NCBI RefSeq assembly: GCF_014203795.1
Contig: NZ_JACHJU010000003.1
Location: forward strand, 806,001-870,000
Length of the DNA stretch: 64,000 nt
Reading direction: 5' to 3'
DNA from: Streptosporangium album
Lineage (GTDB): Bacteria > Actinomycetota > Actinomycetes > Streptosporangiales > Streptosporangiaceae
Shown here: positions 1-8,812 of the stretch, one piece after another
Numbering within the stretch: position 1 is the first letter of the stretch
Layout of the letters: each line of letters starts with the position of its first letter
Notes under the pieces: model-generated
Told to the model about the DNA's origin: nothing
Databases searched by the model: none
The model's input: only the letters and a program-made list of their open reading frames with translations
Translations under genes and position numbers: made by a program

Positions 1-281
1 ACGTCGGCGGGACCGGTCACGTCAACACCTCGCTGATGCGGGCGCTGCCGGGGGCGGTGGCGAAGGGCGGCGCCGAGGGCGTGCTCGTCGTCGCGCTCGC
101 CACCGGGCACGCGGCGGCGGTCAAGGTCATCGACGGGAGTCCGCGCGCCACGAGCGCGATCGCCCTGGCCGCGCTCCGTGCGGCGGGGGGCGACGTCGCG
201 TCCGCAGGGGAGTTCGCGAGTGTTCCGGTGCTGGGCGGGGGCGTCCCGGTCGGCGAGATCCACACTTTGGGGGATAAATGA
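1..281 (+). CDS. L-asparaginase II family protein, C-terminal part (cut by window start)
   Basis: Only the last 92 or so codons are present; the gene starts before the window. The translation has VGGTGHVNTSLM, then LPGAVAKGGAEGV and a VKVIDGSPRA stretch, which match the C-terminal half of the actinobacterial/plant-type asparaginase II family (hydrolysis of asparagine to aspartate and ammonia, usually cytoplasmic). The stop overlaps the cutC start by four bases (ATGA at 278-281), so the two are probably translated together. Family recognition is from memory of the conserved GGT and KGGAEG motifs; the active-site N-terminus cannot be checked here. Confidence 0.8.
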   Translation, partial: VGGTGHVNTSLMRALPGAVAKGGAEGVLVVALATGHAAAVKVIDGSPRATSAIALAALRAAGGDVASAGEFASVPVLGGGVPVGEIHTLGDK

Positions 282-1024
282 GCCTTACCTATGAGATCTG
301 CATTGACAGTACGGCAGGCGCGCTGGCGGCCGAGCAGGCCGGGGCGCACCGGGTCGAGCTGTGCTCGGCCCTCTTCGAGGGGGGCCTGACCCCGACCCTC
401 GGCACCGTCGAGGCGACCCTCGCGGCGGTCACGTCGATCCGCGTCCACGCGATCATCCGCCCCCGGGGCGGTGACTTCATCTACGACGAGTACGAGATCG
501 CAGCCATGGAACGCGACGTGGCCGCCATCCGGGACGCGGGCGCGCAGGGCGTGGTGATCGGGGTGCTGACCCCGTCGGGCGAGGTGGACGCCGAGGTGGC
601 CAAGCGGCTCATCGGCGCGGCCGGAGACCTCTCGGTCACCTTCCACCGGGCCTTCGACATGACCGCCGACCCGTTCGCCGCCCTCGACACGCTCGCCTCG
701 CTGGGCGTCGACCGGGTGCTCACCTCCGGTCAGGACATCACGGCGCTCGAAGGCGCACCGCTGATCGCGTCGCTGGTCGAGCGGGCGGGGGACGGTCCGA
801 TCATCATGCCCGGCGGCGGCATCACGCCCCGCAACGTGGGCCGCGTGGTCGAGGCGACGGGGGTCAAGGAGATCCACTTCGCCGCTCTCGTGGACGCTCC
901 CAGCCCCGCGATCCACCGCAACCCCCACCCGTTCATGGGCGGCGAGCTGCGCCAGCCCGAGTACGCCCGTCTGGTCACCTCCTCGGGCCTGGTCTCCGAG
1001 GTGATCGCCGCCGCCGGAGCCTGA
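278..1024 (+). CDS. cutC: CutC family protein (copper homeostasis protein CutC)
   Basis: 248 residues, the usual length for the family, predicted as a cytoplasmic TIM barrel. Diagnostic motifs are AGAHRVELC (21-29), GGLTPT (35-40), RPRGGDF (61-67) and TFHRAFD (121-127), followed by MPGGGI near residue 170. CutC was linked to copper tolerance in E. coli, but its biochemical activity is unsettled, so the name states family, not proven role. The start overlaps the asparaginase stop by ATGA, indicating a two-gene operon. The next gene is convergent, with an 80-base gap and no perfect terminator hairpin. Confidence 0.92.
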   Translation: MSLTYEICIDSTAGALAAEQAGAHRVELCSALFEGGLTPTLGTVEATLAAVTSIRVHAIIRPRGGDFIYDEYEIAAMERDVAAIRDAGAQGVVIGVLTPSGEVDAEVAKRLIGAAGDLSVTFHRAFDMTADPFAALDTLASLGVDRVLTSGQDITALEGAPLIASLVERAGDGPIIMPGGGITPRNVGRVVEATGVKEIHFAALVDAPSPAIHRNPHPFMGGELRQPEYARLVTSSGLVSEVIAAAGA

Positions 1025-1104
1025 AGGGCCGCGGCGCCGTACGGATGACGTCGGGAGCGTCCGCCGCGCGGGCCCGGAGGCTCAGGGGGCGGGCGCGGTC
1101 CGGC

Positions 1105-2403
1105 TCACACGCCGGTGGGCAGGGTCTCCAGCTCGCCGCGGCTCTCCCGCTCCATGTGCAGTGGCTGCAGCGCGGAGGTCCTGGCGATCCAGCACAGGGC
1201 GTCGTAGCGGTCGCCGACCCTGCTGGGCACGTAGTTGCGCCGCTCCCGGATCGGGTCGTACACCACGCCGATGGCGCGATGCCCGAGCCGGGTCGTCAGC
1301 CAGCCGGCGTCCGGCTGGTCGGCGAAGACGAACAGCGCCCGGTGATCCAGGTCGGTCTCCGGGCTGCAGAGCAGTCCTTCGAGGGTGTCCGGAGGCGGCG
1401 GGGGCACCTGCATGACCTCCATGGGCGCCCCCCATCGCGGCGCCGCGATCACCTCGCCGTAGGCGGTGGCGAAGCCGACCAGCACGACGTCGTCCGGGCC
1501 GTGCCGCTCCCTGGCGAGGTGGCCGAGGTTGACGATCCCGCCCCGCGCCATGTCGGTGGCCCTGGCGTCGCCGATGTGGGTGTTGTGGGCCCAGACGACG
1601 GCTTTCGCGCCGTCGCCGTGGAAGTGCAGCAACCGGTCCAGGGTGTCGGCCATGTGTGTGTCGCGGACGTTCCACGACTCCGCACCCCCGCTGATCATGC
1701 TCCGGTAGTAGCGTTCGGCGGCTGTGGCGACCTCGGCGTTCTGCCAGATGTTCAACCTCTCGGCCGGGTCGGCGGGGTCGGCGGAGACCGTCTTCCGTAT
1801 CCGGCTCAGCAGCTCGGCCACCTCCTGTTCGCACCCCGCGGGCACCAGCCGGGTGCCCCGGGCGTACGCCTGCGGGTCCTCGTTGTACGGCTCGAAGCAC
1901 CGGTAGGCCTCGAGCGCGTTCTCCATGTAGTCGGGGTGGTATTCGTGCAGGTAGAGGATGATGGCCCGCAGGGAATCCCACAGGCTGTAGACGTCCAGGC
2001 CGTAGAAGCCCGCCCGCTCCCCGTGCGGCAGTCCCGTGTTGTGGCTCCGCAGCCACCGGCAGAAGTGCGCGGTCTCCAGGTTGGCCCACATCCAGGTCGG
2101 CCAGCGGCGGTAGGCGTCCAGCACCTCCTGGGGGTCCTCGGGCGCGCCGTCGGCCAGCATGACCGAGCGGTTGACCTCCCAGCAGTCCGGCCAGTCCCCC
2201 TCGACCGCCACGAAGGAGAAGCCGCGTTCCTCGATGAGCCTGCGGGTCAGCGCCGCCCGCCAGGCGTAGAACTCGTGGGTCCCGTGGCTGGCCTCACCGA
2301 TCAGCACGCACCGGGCCTCGCCGACGCGGTTCATCAACGGGTCGAGGTCGGCCGTCTCCTCCAGCGGAAGGGCCATCCCCCGAACCTCATCCGTTCCGTC
2401 CAT
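1105..2403 (-). CDS. Erythromycin esterase-like family protein
   Basis: About 432 residues from the ATG at 2403; the frame stays open further upstream, but residues there are Arg/Pro-rich and look non-coding. An internal ATG at 2376 has a GAGG about nine bases upstream and is a possible alternative start. The N-terminus has GEASHGTHEF (36-45), then VEGDWPDCWEVN, and later WAHNTHIGDA, matching the Ere esterase fold with its catalytic His and Glu. Characterised members hydrolyse macrolide lactones; many actinobacterial homologues are of unknown substrate, so resistance is not implied. It is divergent from the exporter at 2789, which makes a shared detoxification role possible but only inferred. 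Confidence 0.8.
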   Translation of the reverse strand: MDGTDEVRGMALPLEETADLDPLMNRVGEARCVLIGEASHGTHEFYAWRAALTRRLIEERGFSFVAVEGDWPDCWEVNRSVMLADGAPEDPQEVLDAYRRWPTWMWANLETAHFCRWLRSHNTGLPHGERAGFYGLDVYSLWDSLRAIILYLHEYHPDYMENALEAYRCFEPYNEDPQAYARGTRLVPAGCEQEVAELLSRIRKTVSADPADPAERLNIWQNAEVATAAERYYRSMISGGAESWNVRDTHMADTLDRLLHFHGDGAKAVVWAHNTHIGDARATDMARGGIVNLGHLARERHGPDDVVLVGFATAYGEVIAAPRWGAPMEVMQVPPPPPDTLEGLLCSPETDLDHRALFVFADQPDAGWLTTRLGHRAIGVVYDPIRERRNYVPSRVGDRYDALCWIARTSALQPLHMERESRGELETLPTGV

Positions 2404-2788
2404 GCGACATCCGTTCCAGAAGACCGGGCTCCGGCCTCTCCCGGTGACGGGAACGTGCGGTCGTGGCACACGCGTCGCCGGCGCACTCGGAGCCCCGCAG
2501 ACCGGGAGGTGCCCTCTTCCGAGTCGTTCCCGGCCTGCGGGATTCAATACCCTTTTGTAATGATTTATCGCTATTTGTGACATTCGATGCGACGGTCCGC
2601 CGCCGGAAAAGGCCCCGCCGGGCGGTCTCGGGACGCGCCGCGGCTCCCCGGCGCGTCCGAAAAATCTCTCCCGGGTGGGAATGCCGAACGTAAAGACGGA
2701 GTTGCCTACTCGCTGGACCGCCGTGTCCTCACCGGGGCCGAGTCCCGCGCCGATGCCCATGCCGGATTCGCAAGGAGAACGCCTTCAC
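2404..2788. other. Divergent intergenic region with an AT-rich patch
   Basis: 385 bases between the esterase-like gene and the MFS exporter. Bases 2540-2585 are clearly AT-rich in an otherwise GC-rich setting and probably hold the divergent promoters, although I could not fix convincing -35/-10 pairs. The stretch 2586-2760 stays open in two frames on the plus strand, but its translation is low-complexity Arg/Pro and I do not treat it as coding. No RNA gene or repeat was seen. Confidence 0.5.
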
Positions 2789-4318
2789 GTGACGACGACA
2801 ACGCCCTCGGAAGGCATCGGTCTCAGATCGGAGCGCGGTCCTGTGCTCGCCGCCATCATGCTCTGCACCGGCCTCGTGGCGCTCGACAGCACGATCATCG
2901 CAACGGCGGTGCCGTCCGTCGTCCGCGACCTGGGAGGATTCTCCCAGTTCCCCTGGCTCTTCTCGATCTACCTGCTCACCCAGGCGGTGACCGTCCCCCT
3001 CTACGGCAAGTTCGCCGACATCTTCGGGCGCAAACCGGTGATGTTCTTCGGTATCGCCGTTTTCCTCCTGGGTTCGGCGCTGTGCGGTGTCGCCTGGGAC
3101 ATGCCGTCGCTCATCGTCTTCCGCGCGCTGCAGGGCATCGGGGCCGGAGCCGTACAGCCCATGAGCATCACGATGGTCGGCGACCTCTACTCCGTCGAGG
3201 AACGCGCGCGCGTGCAGGGGTACGTCGCGAGCGTCTGGGGAGTCTCCTCCGTGATCGGGCCCACCCTCGGCGGCCTCTTCTCCGAGTACCTCTCGTGGCG
3301 CTGGATCTTCTTCATCAACCTGCCGCTCGGCGCCGTCGCCGCCTGGGTGCTCGCCCGGCGCTTCAAGGAGCGGGTGACACGGAGCTCCCACAGGATCGAC
3401 TACCTCGGGGCGACGTTGCTCATGGGCGGCTCCTCACTCCTCATCCTCGGCCTGCTCGAAGGCGGGGTGGCGTGGAGCTGGGGATCGGTCCCGAGCCTGC
3501 TCATCTTCGCCGCGGGCACCGTCATGGCCGTCGCGTTCGTCCTCGTGGAGCGCAGGGCGGTCGAGCCCATCCTGCCGCTGTGGGTGTTCCGGCACCGCAC
3601 GCTCACGGGCGGCAATCTCGTCTCGGTGGGCATCGGCGCGCTCATGATCGGCCTCAGTTCCTACGTGCCGACCTACGCGGAGGGAGTCCTCGGCACCGGC
3701 GCCCTGGTCGCCGGCTTCGCCCTGGCCGCGCTCACCATCGGCTGGCCCATCGCCGCCACCCTGTCGGGCCGGCTCTACATGCGCATCGGATTCCGCGACA
3801 CGGCGCTCATCGGCGGCGCTCTGATCGTGGCCGGCACCGTTCTGTGCGCCCTGCTCACCCAGCACGCGCCGATCTGGGCGGTCGCGGGAGCGTGCTTCGT
3901 CGTCGGCGCCGGCCTGGGGCTCGCGTCGAGCCCGACGATGGTCGCCGTCCAGTCAGTCGTCGGATGGGAACGCCGGGGCGTCGTCACGGCGACCAACATG
4001 TTCTGCCGCTCCATCGGCAGCGCGGTCGGCGCGGCGGTCCTCGGAGCCATCTCCAACGCCACCCTGGCCGACCGCTTCGCCCACCCACCGGCCTCGGTGG
4101 CCGGCCGACTGCCCGACAGCGTCGACGCGACGAGCCTGGTGCTCGGCGGCCAGAGTCCGGTCGGGCAGCCGGCCGTGACGTCCTTCATCCGCACGGCGCT
4201 CTACGACGCCACCCACACCATCTTCCTCGCGGTCGTCGTGGTGGCCGTGCTGAGCGTGGGCGCCCTGCTGCTCATGCCCAGGCGCACCGAGCAGCTCACC
4301 TTCGAGTCGACGAGCTAG
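2789..4318 (+). CDS. MFS drug exporter of the DHA2 (14-TMS) type
   Basis: About 509 residues from the GTG at 2789, which has AAGGAG 11 bases upstream; earlier in-frame ATGs (2753, 2759) lack a clear site. The protein is hydrophobic throughout with roughly 14 membrane segments. It has ALDSTIIATAVPSV in helix 1, GKFADIFGRKP (motif A), RALQGIGAGA and SVIGPTLGG (motif C), typical of EmrB/QacA-like proton-coupled antiporters of the cytoplasmic membrane. The specific substrate cannot be read from sequence. It diverges from the erythromycin-esterase-like gene and converges on the TerC gene. Confidence 0.88.
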   Translation: MTTTTPSEGIGLRSERGPVLAAIMLCTGLVALDSTIIATAVPSVVRDLGGFSQFPWLFSIYLLTQAVTVPLYGKFADIFGRKPVMFFGIAVFLLGSALCGVAWDMPSLIVFRALQGIGAGAVQPMSITMVGDLYSVEERARVQGYVASVWGVSSVIGPTLGGLFSEYLSWRWIFFINLPLGAVAAWVLARRFKERVTRSSHRIDYLGATLLMGGSSLLILGLLEGGVAWSWGSVPSLLIFAAGTVMAVAFVLVERRAVEPILPLWVFRHRTLTGGNLVSVGIGALMIGLSSYVPTYAEGVLGTGALVAGFALAALTIGWPIAATLSGRLYMRIGFRDTALIGGALIVAGTVLCALLTQHAPIWAVAGACFVVGAGLGLASSPTMVAVQSVVGWERRGVVTATNMFCRSIGSAVGAAVLGAISNATLADRFAHPPASVAGRLPDSVDATSLVLGGQSPVGQPAVTSFIRTALYDATHTIFLAVVVVAVLSVGALLLMPRRTEQLTFESTS

Positions 4319-4358
4319 GGATCCCGGCGCCCGGCGGCCGCGTCTCGTCCCCGGCAGG

Positions 4359-5336
4359 TCAGGAGACGGGCTCGGCGTCACGGCGGTTGGCGTGCAGGCT
4401 CGTGACCGTGACGGTGGCCAGGACCGCGACGATGACCCCGAGTGAGGCCAGGGTGGGAATCTGCGGGACCCACGTCCAGACGCCGTGCGCCCAGTGCAGG
4501 ACGAGCTTGGTCCCGATGAAGGCCAGGATCACGCCGAGCCCGTGGTTGAGGTGCCGGAGCTTCGCCAGGACGCCCAGAAGCACGAAGTAGAGCGCCCGCA
4601 GGCCCAGCAGGGCGAAGACGTTCGTGGCGAAGACGAGGAACGGGTCCTGGGTCACGCCGTACACCGCGGGGACCGAGTCGACGGCGAAGACGATGTCGGT
4701 GGCGAAGACGGCCACCACGGCCAGCGCCAGCGGGGTGAGGGCACGGCGTCCGCCCTCCCTGACGACCAGGTGGGAGCCGCGGTAGTCGTCGGTGACCGGC
4801 ATGAAACGCCGCAGCAGCCTGACCGTGCGCATGGAGGAGATGTCGACCTCCTGTCCGTGCCCGCCCAGCGCGTCCTTGATGATCTTCACGGCGGTGACGA
4901 TCAGCACGGCGCCGAACAGCAGGAACGCCCAGGTGCCGCTCTGCAGGACGGCGGCCCCGAGCGCGATGAAGATCGCGCGCAGCACCAGCGCCCCGACGAT
5001 GCCGTACAGCAGGACCCGCTGGGCCAGCGCCGCCGGGACCGCGAAGGCGGACAGCAGCAGCATGAACACGAACAGGTTGTCCACCGACAGCGACTTCTCC
5101 ACGACGTAGCCGGTGAAGAACTCCACCGCCGGGGTGGAGCCGAAGGCCGCCCACAGGTAGACGCCGAAGGCCAGGGGCAGCGCCAGGTAGAAGGCCGACC
5201 AGCCCACCGCCTCGCGCATCCCCACCTCGTGCGGGCGGCGGGTCAGCACAAAGTCCAGGGCGAGCAGCAGCACCAGGGACGCAACGGTGATCGTCCACAG
5301 TGCCGGCGAGCCGATCGTTTGGATATCGGCGGGCAT
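4359..5336 (-). CDS. TerC family integral membrane protein
   Basis: About 325 residues from the ATG at 5336, preceded by GAGGAGG at ideal spacing. Multiple membrane helices are present, with the signature EKSLSVDNLFVFML and a second acidic motif ATDIVFAVDSVPAV; these Asp/Glu residues in membrane helices are the hallmark of the TerC/Alx family. Members are linked to tellurite resistance and, in better studied cases (Alx, YceF, YkoY), to manganese export or metal loading of secreted enzymes. The structured leader upstream (5337-5475) fits metal-responsive control. I infer metal homeostasis rather than tellurite resistance, because no other ter genes are present. Confidence 0.88.
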   Translation of the reverse strand: MPADIQTIGSPALWTITVASLVLLLALDFVLTRRPHEVGMREAVGWSAFYLALPLAFGVYLWAAFGSTPAVEFFTGYVVEKSLSVDNLFVFMLLLSAFAVPAALAQRVLLYGIVGALVLRAIFIALGAAVLQSGTWAFLLFGAVLIVTAVKIIKDALGGHGQEVDISSMRTVRLLRRFMPVTDDYRGSHLVVREGGRRALTPLALAVVAVFATDIVFAVDSVPAVYGVTQDPFLVFATNVFALLGLRALYFVLLGVLAKLRHLNHGLGVILAFIGTKLVLHWAHGVWTWVPQIPTLASLGVIVAVLATVTVTSLHANRRDAEPVS

Positions 5337-5475
5337 GAAGCCTCCTCGAACGCGCGTTATCGTTCGAGGTCTCCTTCGCCCACACCGTGCGGGCGGCCGC
5401 CCGGGGATGCTGCGAAACATCCGTACTGACCGGGACCGGCTCTTGCGAAGTACTCCCCTCGCCGTTTCAGGGTAG
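5337..5475 (-). promoter_or_regulatory. Structured leader of the TerC gene, candidate metal-responsive riboswitch
   Basis: Read on the minus strand, a TACCCT box just upstream could be a -10. The leader then contains GAGGGGAGTACTTCGC (around 5445-5460), GGTCAGTACGG (around 5421-5432), a GGATG/CATCC hairpin (5405-5422) and a GC-rich palindrome at 5391-5402. A 9-bp stem at 5343-5368 (CCTCGAACG / CGTTCGAGG, loop of eight) ends inside the Shine-Dalgarno GAGGAGG, so its formation would hide the ribosome site. The GGGGAGTA opening resembles the yybP-ykoY manganese riboswitch family, known to precede TerC-type genes. Assignment to that class is an inference; a separate TerC-associated RNA class is equally possible. 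Confidence 0.6.
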
Positions 5476-5548
5476 GTGATTTCCCGGCGTCGCTCCACCT
5501 CGGACCGCGGCCCGGGAAAACGTCGGTGCGATCTTCTAGGCTGGGACC

Positions 5549-7231
5549 ATGGCACGAGCTAACGACGCCGTGGCGTCCGCCCTGGAGGAATACGCCGAGC
5601 TGTTCGCGATGACCGGGGGCGACGCCTTCCGGGTGCGGAGCTACCAGAAGGCGGCCAAGGCGATCGCCGGGTTCCCCGAGGACATCGCGGCCACGGCCGT
5701 GCGGAGCGTGCCGGGGGTGGGTGAGGCGATCGCCAAGAAGGTCGAGGAATACCTGGAGAGGGGGAGTTTCCGCCAGCTCGACGACCTGCGGGCGAAGGTC
5801 CCCGACGGGGTGCGGAAGCTGACCAGGATCGCCTCCCTCGGCCCCAAGAAGGCCGTCTTCCTCTTCCAGGAGCTCGGCATCGACTCCCCCGAGGCCCTCG
5901 CCGGAGCCATCGTGCAGGGGCGGCTCAAGGGCGTCTCCGGCTTCGGTCCCAAGACCGAGGAGAACCTGCTCAGGGGCATCGAGCAGCTGGAGCGCAACAG
6001 CGCCAGGGTGCACGTCGGCGTGGCCATGGATCTGGCCGAGCGGATCATCGACTCGCTGTCCGCCGAGCGGATCGCCTACGCCGGGTCGCTGCGCCGGATG
6101 AAGGACACCGTCGGCGACATCGACATCCTCGCGGTCGGCCCGGTGAGCCTGATGGACGACTTCAAGAGCCGCCCGTACGTCGCGGAGGTCATCGCCTCGG
6201 GCGAGAAGAAGACCTCGATCCGCACCACCGAGGGCATCCAGGTGGACCTGCGCGTGGTCCCGGCCGAGTCGTGGGGCGCCGCGATGCAGTATTTCACCGG
6301 CTCCAAGGAGCACAACGTCCACCTGCGCGAGATCACGGTGAAGAAGGGGTGGAAGCTCTCCGAATACGGCCTGTTCGACGGCGACCGGGTGATCGCGGCC
6401 GAGCACGAGGAGGACATCTACCAGGCGCTCGGCATGCCGTGGATCCCGCCGACGCTGCGCGAGGACGGCGGGGAGATCGCCGCCGCGCTCCGGGGCGAGC
6501 TGCCCGTGCTGGTCACGGTGGACGACCTCCGGGGCGACCTGCACACGCACACCGACCTGACCGACGGCATCGCCTCGCTGGAGGACATGGTCGCGGCGGC
6601 CCGGGCCCGCGGCCACTCCTACTACGCGGTGACCGACCACGCGCCCGACCTGGCGATGCAGCGGATGACCCTGGACAAGGCCCTGGAGCAGCGCGAGCGG
6701 CTGCGCGCGCTGCAGTCGCGTCATCCGGAGATGCGGCTGCTGCACGGCACCGAGCTCAACATCGCCCCCGACGGCTCGGTCGACTGGCCGGCCGAGGTGC
6801 TCGCGGGTTTCGACGTGTGCGTGGCGAGTGTGCACTCGCACTTCACCCAGTCGCGCGAGGAGATGACCCGCCGGTTCATCACCGCGTGCGAGAACCCGCA
6901 CGTGCACATCATCGGCCACCCCACCACCCGTAAGATCGGCGGACGCCCGCCGGTGGACGCCGACTGGGACGAGGTGTTCCGCGCCGCGGCCCGCACCGGC
7001 ACCGCGATGGAGATCGACTCCTTCCCCGACCGCTCCGACCTGCCCGCCGATCTGGTGCGGCTGGCGCGCCACCACGGCGTGAAGTTCTCCATCGACAGCG
7101 ACGCCCACGCGGTGCCGCATCTGGACAACCAGCGGTTCGGCGTGGGCATCGCCCAGCGTGCCTGGCTGACCTCCGATGACGTGATCAACACATGGCCGCT
7201 GGAACGGCTGCTAACCTTCTTGGGTCGCTGA
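5549..7231 (+). CDS. polX: DNA polymerase/3'-5' exonuclease PolX
   Basis: 560 residues, the standard bacterial PolX length. The order is N-terminal helix-hairpin-helix region with VPGVGEAIA (54-62) and SGFGPKTEE (130-138), a family X polymerase core with GS at 179-180 and the metal-binding GDID at 189-192, then a PHP domain beginning GDLHTHTDLTDG near residue 328, with YAVTDHAPD and IIGHPTTR. The protein would fill short gaps and trim 3' ends during base-excision repair in the cytoplasm. A TAGGCT box (5537-5542) lies six bases before the ATG, with no ribosome site between, suggesting a leaderless transcript. Divergent from terC. Confidence 0.95.
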   Translation: MARANDAVASALEEYAELFAMTGGDAFRVRSYQKAAKAIAGFPEDIAATAVRSVPGVGEAIAKKVEEYLERGSFRQLDDLRAKVPDGVRKLTRIASLGPKKAVFLFQELGIDSPEALAGAIVQGRLKGVSGFGPKTEENLLRGIEQLERNSARVHVGVAMDLAERIIDSLSAERIAYAGSLRRMKDTVGDIDILAVGPVSLMDDFKSRPYVAEVIASGEKKTSIRTTEGIQVDLRVVPAESWGAAMQYFTGSKEHNVHLREITVKKGWKLSEYGLFDGDRVIAAEHEEDIYQALGMPWIPPTLREDGGEIAAALRGELPVLVTVDDLRGDLHTHTDLTDGIASLEDMVAAARARGHSYYAVTDHAPDLAMQRMTLDKALEQRERLRALQSRHPEMRLLHGTELNIAPDGSVDWPAEVLAGFDVCVASVHSHFTQSREEMTRRFITACENPHVHIIGHPTTRKIGGRPPVDADWDEVFRAAARTGTAMEIDSFPDRSDLPADLVRLARHHGVKFSIDSDAHAVPHLDNQRFGVGIAQRAWLTSDDVINTWPLERLLTFLGR

Positions 7232-7263
7232 CGGTTACAGAAGCGTCACTCCCCCTTCGCGAA

Positions 7264-7292
7264 TTGCATTGTTTTTTGGTAGGAAATATATG
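7264..7292 (+). promoter_or_regulatory. Sigma-70-type promoter of the sulfite oxidase gene
   Basis: TTGCAT at 7264-7269 and TATATG at 7287-7292 are separated by exactly 17 bases in a short AT-rich gap between polX and the oxidase gene. A GGAGAGGG ribosome site follows before the ATG at 7315. Both hexamers are close to the vegetative consensus. Confidence 0.55.
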
Positions 7293-7314
7293 TAGGTGAA
7301 GGAGAGGGTGCCGC

Positions 7315-8529
7315 ATGCCGTACGAGAACCCGAAGGACGAGGCCGGTCACCGGCGCGCCCGCACCGAGCGGTCCGCCGGGGGCGGACGCGAGCGGCTCCG
7401 GCTGGCGGCCGTCGGCGGGGAGCCTATCTCCGGGGAGGGGGACGGCGCCCCGGGGATCGTCAAACCGCTGCCACCGGAGCTGTTCATCCGGCACGAGACC
7501 AACGCCGAGATGCGCTGGGAGGCGATGCGCGACGTCGGCTACCACGTGCCCAACGACCGTTTCTTCGTGCGCAGCCACACCTCGACCCCGATCATCGACG
7601 CGGCGACCTGGCGGCTGGAGCTGCACGGCACGGGACTGCGCACCCCTCGGAGCTTCAGCTATGAGGAGCTGCTCGCACTCCCTTCGGTGACGCTGGACGT
7701 GGCGATCGAGTGCGCGGGCAACGGCCGGAGCCTCTTCGCCACCCAGCAGGACCAGGAGGTCTCCGGGACCCCGTGGCGGATGGGCGGCATCGGGGTGGCC
7801 CGCTGGCGCGGGGTGCCCCTGGCCATGGTGCTGGAGCGGGCCGGGCTCACCCCCGACGCCGTCGACGTCATGCCCCGGGGGCTCGATCCCGACTACGTGG
7901 CCGACGGGGTCGACTACGGCCGGGTGCGCCGCCCGATCCCGGTGTCCAAGGCGCTCAAGGACGTGATCCTCGCCTACGAGATGAACGACCAGCCGCTCCC
8001 GCCCGACCACGGCTATCCGGTGCGGCTGGTCGTCCCCTCCTGGATCGGCCTGGCCTCGATCAAGTGGGTGGGCGACATCGAGGTCTCCACCTCGCCGCTG
8101 ACCTCGCCGTGGAACACCGAGTTCTACCGGATGTTCGGCGAGGCCTACCCACCGGAGGGCAGCGCCCCGCTGACCGTCCGGGGGGTCAGGAGCACCTTCG
8201 AGCTGCCCTGGGAGGCCCGGCTCACCGCCGGGCGCACGCACCTGCTGTACGGAAGGGCCTGGTCGGGCAACGGCCGGATCGCCGGGGTGGAGGTCAGCTT
8301 CGACGACGGCGTCACCTGGCACCGTACCCAGCTGCACGGCCCGCAGGTCGGCCCGGCCTGGACCCGCTGGCACATCACCTGGCACCCTCAGCAGACCGGC
8401 CCGCACACCCTGCTCTCCCGGGCGACCGACGAGACCGGCGCGGTCCAGCCGATGCGCACCACGCCCAACGACTACGGCTATCTTTTCGACGCCGTCGTAC
8501 GCCATCCGGTGACGGTCGTAAACGGTTGA
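7315..8529 (+). CDS. Molybdopterin-dependent sulfite oxidase family protein
   Basis: 404 residues. The Mo-cofactor domain has FFVRSHTSTP, VAIECAGNGRS with the molybdenum-ligating Cys at 133, and GYPVRLVVPSWIGLASIKWV; the C-terminal third is the immunoglobulin-like dimerisation domain (IAGVEVSFDDGVTWHR). There is no haem-binding cytochrome b5 domain, and I see no Tat or Sec signal in the polar first 50 residues, so a cytoplasmic enzyme passing electrons to an unknown acceptor is likely. The family oxidises sulfite or other small oxo-compounds; the exact substrate is not deducible. It has its own promoter and no obvious operon partner. Confidence 0.88.
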   Translation: MPYENPKDEAGHRRARTERSAGGGRERLRLAAVGGEPISGEGDGAPGIVKPLPPELFIRHETNAEMRWEAMRDVGYHVPNDRFFVRSHTSTPIIDAATWRLELHGTGLRTPRSFSYEELLALPSVTLDVAIECAGNGRSLFATQQDQEVSGTPWRMGGIGVARWRGVPLAMVLERAGLTPDAVDVMPRGLDPDYVADGVDYGRVRRPIPVSKALKDVILAYEMNDQPLPPDHGYPVRLVVPSWIGLASIKWVGDIEVSTSPLTSPWNTEFYRMFGEAYPPEGSAPLTVRGVRSTFELPWEARLTAGRTHLLYGRAWSGNGRIAGVEVSFDDGVTWHRTQLHGPQVGPAWTRWHITWHPQQTGPHTLLSRATDETGAVQPMRTTPNDYGYLFDAVVRHPVTVVNG

Positions 8530-8635
8530 AAATCACCACCGCCCCCCGGTCCGCACCAATCACAGGGCGATTCCATACACAACTCTTACTTTCCTGAAAT
8601 AGGCACGCGATTTTCCCTGTACGGCATGCATATCG

Positions 8636-8679
8636 AATGATCAGGCGCCACTCCGTAAATGATCAGGCGCCACTCCGTA
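8636..8679. repeat. Perfect 22-bp tandem duplication
   Basis: The unit AATGATCAGGCGCCACTCCG plus TA occurs twice head to tail (8636-8657 and 8658-8679) in the 283-base AT-richer gap between the sulfite oxidase and WS/DGAT genes. Each unit contains the palindrome GGCGCC. It may be a doubled regulatory site for the downstream gene or a simple slippage duplication; the sequence alone does not tell. Confidence 0.85.
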
Positions 8680-8812
8680 GGGGAATCCATGGTCAGCCGA
8701 ACGGGCTTCATCTGAAATACTCCCAAAGTCGCCCGGTGGAAACAAGGTGGAAACGGAGCAGGGTGATGATGACCGTGTCCTTTCGTATTCACCTTCCTAC
8801 GGAGCTCAATCG

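Noticed and set aside
1045..2580. 511-codon plus-strand frame opposite the erythromycin-esterase-like gene
   Set aside because: Arg/His/Gly-rich translation without family motifs; it is the antisense shadow of a gene with good motifs and codon bias.
2587..4590. 667-codon plus-strand frame overlapping the MFS exporter
   Set aside because: Out of frame with clear membrane-transport motifs; composition is Arg/Pro-rich shadow sequence.
5357..7120. 587-codon minus-strand frame opposite polX
   Set aside because: Low-complexity Arg/His/Val composition typical of high-GC antisense frames; PolX motifs on the other strand are unambiguous.
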